A stretch of 64,000 bases of DNA from Schistosoma haematobium (lineage: Eukaryota; Platyhelminthes; Trematoda; Strigeidida; Schistosomatidae): contig NC_067201.1 in assembly GCF_000699445.3 (NCBI RefSeq), forward strand, positions 11,649,501 to 11,713,500. Reading direction: 5' to 3'. The notes beneath the pieces are model-generated. The model worked only from the letters and a program-made list of their open reading frames with translations. It was not told the DNA's origin and searched no databases. Position 1 is the first letter of the stretch. Every line of letters begins with the position of its first letter. Below are positions 60,340 to 64,000 of this stretch, piece by piece. A program made the position numbers and the translations under genes.

Positions 60340-60660
60340 TGATAGCTAGCAAATACTCTATGTATCCATAATGGATTGATCACCAGGTGCTGATCAATGT
60401 CATGTGTCATGTCCTTAAACGTTCAGATTGAATTCTATCGACCAAGTAACATTGTGGTCACTAGTTTAAGTGACTCGACATCATATGTACTATATTGAGA
60501 TGAGATGATGATTAGAATTAGTCTACAGGAAACCTTGGATCTAGGTTTCGTGCTATTTGGCACTCGTCAGCAAAGTGCAACTGTCATCTTATGGGAATTG
60601 ATGCTCCCTGACAGACTCGATCCTGTATCACCCAGTATCACAATCGGAGACTTTAACACT
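60340..60660 (-). repeat. full-length classical Smα retroposon, minus strand
   Basis: Reading on the minus strand: GTGATACTGGGTGATACAGG, ATCGAGTCTGTCAGGGAGCA, an intact hammerhead, then GACTAATTCTAATCATCATC and a long 3' region ending GATACATAGAGTATTTGCT. The same 3' region is found at 59244-59395. Open frames across it on the plus strand are antisense to the element and not genes. Confidence 0.8.
60523..60586 (-). ncRNA. type I hammerhead ribozyme, near-complete
   Basis: Minus strand: core CTGACGA (60570-60564), stem II GTGC/GCAC with loop CAAATA, GAA, stem III ACCTAGAT and cleavage triplet ATC ending at 60538. Stem I pairs ACTTTG with CAAGGT (one G-U) and, beyond an internal loop, ACAG with CTGT. 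Stem III is a near-palindrome with almost no loop. ATC is an allowed NUH triplet, usually slower than GTC. Confidence 0.8.
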
Positions 60661-61220
60661 GAGTTATCCGGACTACGACTGACGTCCTGTAGCACTGAGA
60701 TGTATTTACAATTGATTGATCAGTGGATCGGACCTGACACACATGACATTGATCACTTTTTCCTTCAAACAAATGAAAATTTGGAAGCAAACCAAACTTA
60801 TTTGAGTTACGCGTATTTTGTAAATTCATCGTTTTGTAGTGATAGAGAAGTTATCATACTCTAGAATTGCAGTATGCAGAAGTAAAGCTTCTGTGTGTGA
60901 AAGCAAGTCATGCTACTAACTAGTGTGTAGACAGAAACGGATTTCGGTTGTATGCTGACACACGACTGGCAACGAATTAATCATTGCAATATCCCATTCC
61001 TCAACGGACACTCCGGTCACACAGGAATAAAACGCGGAAATCAAAAGACATCAAGACTTAGCCTGACATTTGATGGATTATTATTTGGAAAAGATAATTT
61101 CACTTCAATACAAATATACAAATTAGACGATTTTCACCGGTGTACAGTAGTGATATGTGATATGTGAAATGTTAAAAAAGACAGTTGCAAAAATGATTGA
61201 TTTCGGAAGCCAACTATTCC
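60661..61220. other. 3' flank of VAL gene, nothing assigned
   Basis: No exon or repeat was recognised between the Smα copy and the last VAL exon. This probably includes the VAL 3' UTR. Confidence 0.4.
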
Positions 61221-63482
61221 TCATGCTGTTCTGTACGGTGAGCGTCCAACGTAATTGCCGCTGAAATCGGGTAAGAAAAATAAAACGTTAGTAAGTTCAT
61301 TAAGACGATGAAACAAATTTCATCAGTGATTTTCTCATGTTCATTTATTATTATCATTGAAGTTGGAACATCGACACGTATTCACATTCCTTACAGTGAA
61401 AATCAACCATTGTTGATGATATTCATGAAACTACTTGTGGATATCAGTAGTCAGATTACACGTAGAAATTTGAAAAGAGATATTCATCATGTCAAAGTCT
61501 GTGTAATACTAGTAATGAAAAATCCATCCTGATATTCCTGCGAATTCAAGTGTTTGTAAAATATAGTGAAATTCATATTCAAATGAGTTGGTTTTGTTCA
61601 CGATGAGTACATTGTTGATGAGCACTGATTAATCGTCGATTCCGTTACTATTCGGTTACATGGCAAACGTAACTACAACACATGAAATGTGATTTACGTT
61701 GAATTAAACATTCAACAGTGATCTATATTGATCGTCACGAAAGTAGGCATTTGTTGTCACGGAGTTAAAAATGCCAGGCAATAATTTTCAGAATAGCAAG
61801 TGTTTATTTAGGTAGCAACGAGAGTTTGAGCTGATGAATAGAAAATAGAGCGTATCAGTAATATTGGCAAACAACAGCCAAATTGAACTCCACTATAAAC
61901 AACATCCGGTCATGAAGAAAGTATGCAGGACGGAGTCATAATGGAAGAGCATGTCACAAATCATTTAAGTAAATGAAAATGATCTTATTAATGACTTACC
62001 CGGGACCATAGTTACACACGATGCTGAGTCCGTATGGGAAATTCGGACAGTTCGTGACACCACATCCAACATCCGTAGTGTCTTCCCAGACAAGCTGAAA
62101 TGAACCAAGGGACAGTGAGCTATTGAATAGTGTATTGGAAGAGGACACATTCAGATAAATCTTTCACTTAAATTAACAACAGTCTAAGATCACAACGATG
62201 TGGAAGACGTGATTCGTTGGGCAGAGTGTAAACCATTCTAACACAGACAAGAAGCGTGCTGACGAGGACTGGAACATTTCCAATTTGTGTGTATGTGACA
62301 ACGGATAGTTGGATACTACATGTAGCCATGTTAGACGGTTTCATGAATCCACCACAATATCACTAGTCAGTGTCTATACGACTTTGTCTGAAGTAGTTAT
62401 TTTAACAAGAATGCTTTGTAATCGTTCTAATGCTTACCTGAGTATAATGACCACACTGACCCATACGACATGTTCTCGTGTAGAAGTCGTAATTCTTGTA
62501 TTCATCCAACCATAATTGGAATCCGCTTGATAGAAATGAACAAACAATAGCAATCAATCGAAACATGAATCCGAACATTTGGAAAACTGAACAGTCAATT
62601 ACAAGAGTATTATCACATGTTTAATTGAGGGGAGAAGAAAGATCTCACTGCACAGGTGTAGGTGTGAACGTCGATGAATATCACGAAGAAACCACACACT
62701 GATTGACTGTGGTGATGCTCATCGACTGTGAATATCTGATTAAGTAATATATGGTAAATGAGATATTTGACTATTAACAGTTTCTCGATTGCACACAGAT
62801 GTGGGTGCATCTTCGACAAGCATGTGAACATGTGGATGAGAGATCCAGCCTATCTCAACACACTAACCACATCATTGCAGTGTTTAGTTGAAGTGAATTT
62901 TCGATGAGTTGAACTGAGTGACATCGGTCTGTGGTTACACTCGTTACAATCAGTTCAAGATTCCGATGCAACCACTTGTTGAGTTTCACACTAATCACTT
63001 CTGTTCATCTCATAATCGTCCTCAATATTTCCTCACTCATCTATCATCGACAAACAGACCTTCCAAACCACATCGTCGAGCGTGGAGTGACAGGCGGCAT
63101 GGTTCACAAATGTGTGTTCCTAAAATTTTGTGGTATTTGGAGTGACGTTTCGTAGTTGGTTTGCATCAGTATGCGTTCACAGATTGGTTAAAAAGCAACA
63201 GTCTGAAAAGAAGTGGGTGTGCATCTGATGACGGTGTATGTCGATTAGATCGATATAACACTTCTGCGAATGCAGACCACATGCTTGAAAGTCTACGAGT
63301 TGAACAAATTCATATATTTAACACAATGCACATGACACTTACGTGTTTATGTCTTTCGCACCGGCCCAATTCTGTCCAACATATTGGAATGCCGGTATTT
63401 TACGATCATCATTTGTATCGTGTCCAACACGACATTGATCAGACAGAATTTGTGCTTTCGTTTCCAATTCCACATTCCATTT
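61221..63482 (-). CDS. venom allergen-like (VAL) SCP/TAPS protein, 3' four exons
   Basis: VAL proteins of schistosomes are CAP-superfamily proteins, many of them secreted at the host interface. Four exons join in phase: 63343-63482, 62438-62525, 62000-62094 and 61221-61260 (introns 817, 343 and 739 bp, all GT/AG). The joined part has about 121 residues and starts KWNVELETKAQILSDQC; the N-terminal exon with any signal peptide lies past the right edge. Cavity residues and signatures are intact: CRVGHD, then the CAP1 signature GHYTQLVWEDT and the CAP2 signature IVCNYGPGGN. Conserved Cys residues fall in TCRMGQC, GCGV and NCPN. The protein ends NYVGRSPYRTA soon after CAP2, so there is no long C-terminal extension. 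An open frame starting with an ATG inside intron sequence before exon 2 (near 62565) mimics a signal peptide but is intron. I cannot tell which numbered VAL it is. Confidence 0.93.
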
Positions 63483-64000
63483 CTGTAAACATGTGGTTAG
63501 TCAATGAGCAAATCAAACGGTTAATTGATCAATTAATAATGTGACTATTGCTTTATTTACTTAAAATCGATTAGGCGAATAAAGTGGTATCGAATGTCAC
63601 TCGTTGTCATCAGTGCCGTCACGTCGACGTGATATAATTAGGAGATTTTTAGTTTTTCCACTAGTTAGTCAGAACCTGCGAAAAATTCTTCATCTCTTAT
63701 GAAACATGTGAACGAAGTTCGTTCGTCTATACGCACCATACTCATCAACCTACACATCACTAACCACACTCACTCAAAACAAACAAATGCACAGTTAAGA
63801 ACACTGTCTACAATCACACAATGATTTCAACCAGTGAGCTATCTACTCTACAACACATTACACCGATAACCTCATTTGAGTGGCCAAGAACTGCTACCTG
63901 CAGTCAGCCACAATCAACCAATCAACCGAACAACTTCTCCCTCCCTCCCTCCTTCTCTCTCTCTCTCTCTCATCATCACACCATGTTCACAGTGAGACCA
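63483..64000. other. VAL upstream intron and window edge
   Basis: No N-terminal VAL exon is visible on the minus strand here, so this is the 3' part of an intron (acceptor GTTTACAG at about 63490-63483). A (CCCT)n/(CT)n tract lies at about 63938-63970. Confidence 0.5.

Noticed and set aside
60505..60864. 119-codon plus-strand open frame
   Set aside because: It runs antisense through the Smα retroposon and its ribozyme, and its composition follows from that repeat.
62438..62565. VAL start codon with apparent signal peptide before exon 2
   Set aside because: The sequence reads like a signal peptide, but the acceptor at 62526 and the preceding exon at 63343-63482 join in the right phase and supply the expected CAP residues, so this is intron.
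63161..63544. 127-codon plus-strand open frame
   Set aside because: It is the complement of the first visible VAL exon, whose minus-strand protein is clearly a CAP domain.
1..64000. CRISPR array, operon or prokaryotic defence system
   Set aside because: No regularly spaced identical repeats, no ribosome-binding sites or tightly packed genes; spliced eukaryotic genes throughout.

Overview
This is nuclear DNA of a parasitic flatworm, almost certainly a schistosome (Schistosoma; species not resolved). The sequence is AT-rich and its genes are split by introns of very uneven size. It carries SINE-like retroposons with a tRNA-like pol III promoter and a hammerhead ribozyme (the Smα type known from schistosomes), fragments of RTE (SR2-like) and CR1 non-LTR retrotransposons, and part of a venom-allergen-like (VAL, SCP/TAPS) gene. 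No bacterial or viral features were seen.

Five protein-coding genes can be assembled by joining exons with GT/AG borders and compatible phases. From left to right they are: (1) a kappaB-Ras-type small GTPase (minus, 9513-15233), whose first intron holds a decayed CR1 element; (2) a DEK chromatin protein (plus, 23043-33287); (3) a DIPK2/deleted-in-autism-1 family secretory-pathway pseudokinase-like protein (plus, 36813-44416); (4) an unrecognised 137-residue protein with four membrane segments (minus, 52862-59698); (5) the 3' four exons of a VAL protein with an SCP/CAP domain (minus, 61221-63482), whose 5' exon lies beyond the right edge. Most of the long open reading frames in the window are either internal exons of these genes or retrotransposon remnants.

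Region by region: 1-6 kb is gene-poor AT-rich DNA with one decayed ribozyme retroposon. 6-9 kb is a cluster of nested retrotransposon pieces. 9.5-15.2 kb is the GTPase gene. 15.2-22.7 kb is intergenic, with divergent tandem duplications and an LTR-like block. 23-33 kb is DEK. 33-36.8 kb is intergenic with SINEs and leads into DIPK2 at 36.8-44.4 kb. 44.4-52.8 kb is repeat-rich (decayed CR1, LTR-like block, long AT microsatellite, several Smα copies). 52.8-59.7 kb is the four-membrane-segment gene, with an RTE fragment and several Smα copies in its introns. 59.7-64 kb holds another Smα copy and the VAL gene.

The genes do not form an operon or pathway; they are neighbours with unrelated housekeeping, chromatin, secretory and host-interface roles. 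The most notable non-coding content is a set of hammerhead ribozymes in at least two sequence subfamilies. Two copies have an intact core and a well-paired stem I with the internal loop expected for tertiary contacts. I found no evidence of a wholly new biological system.
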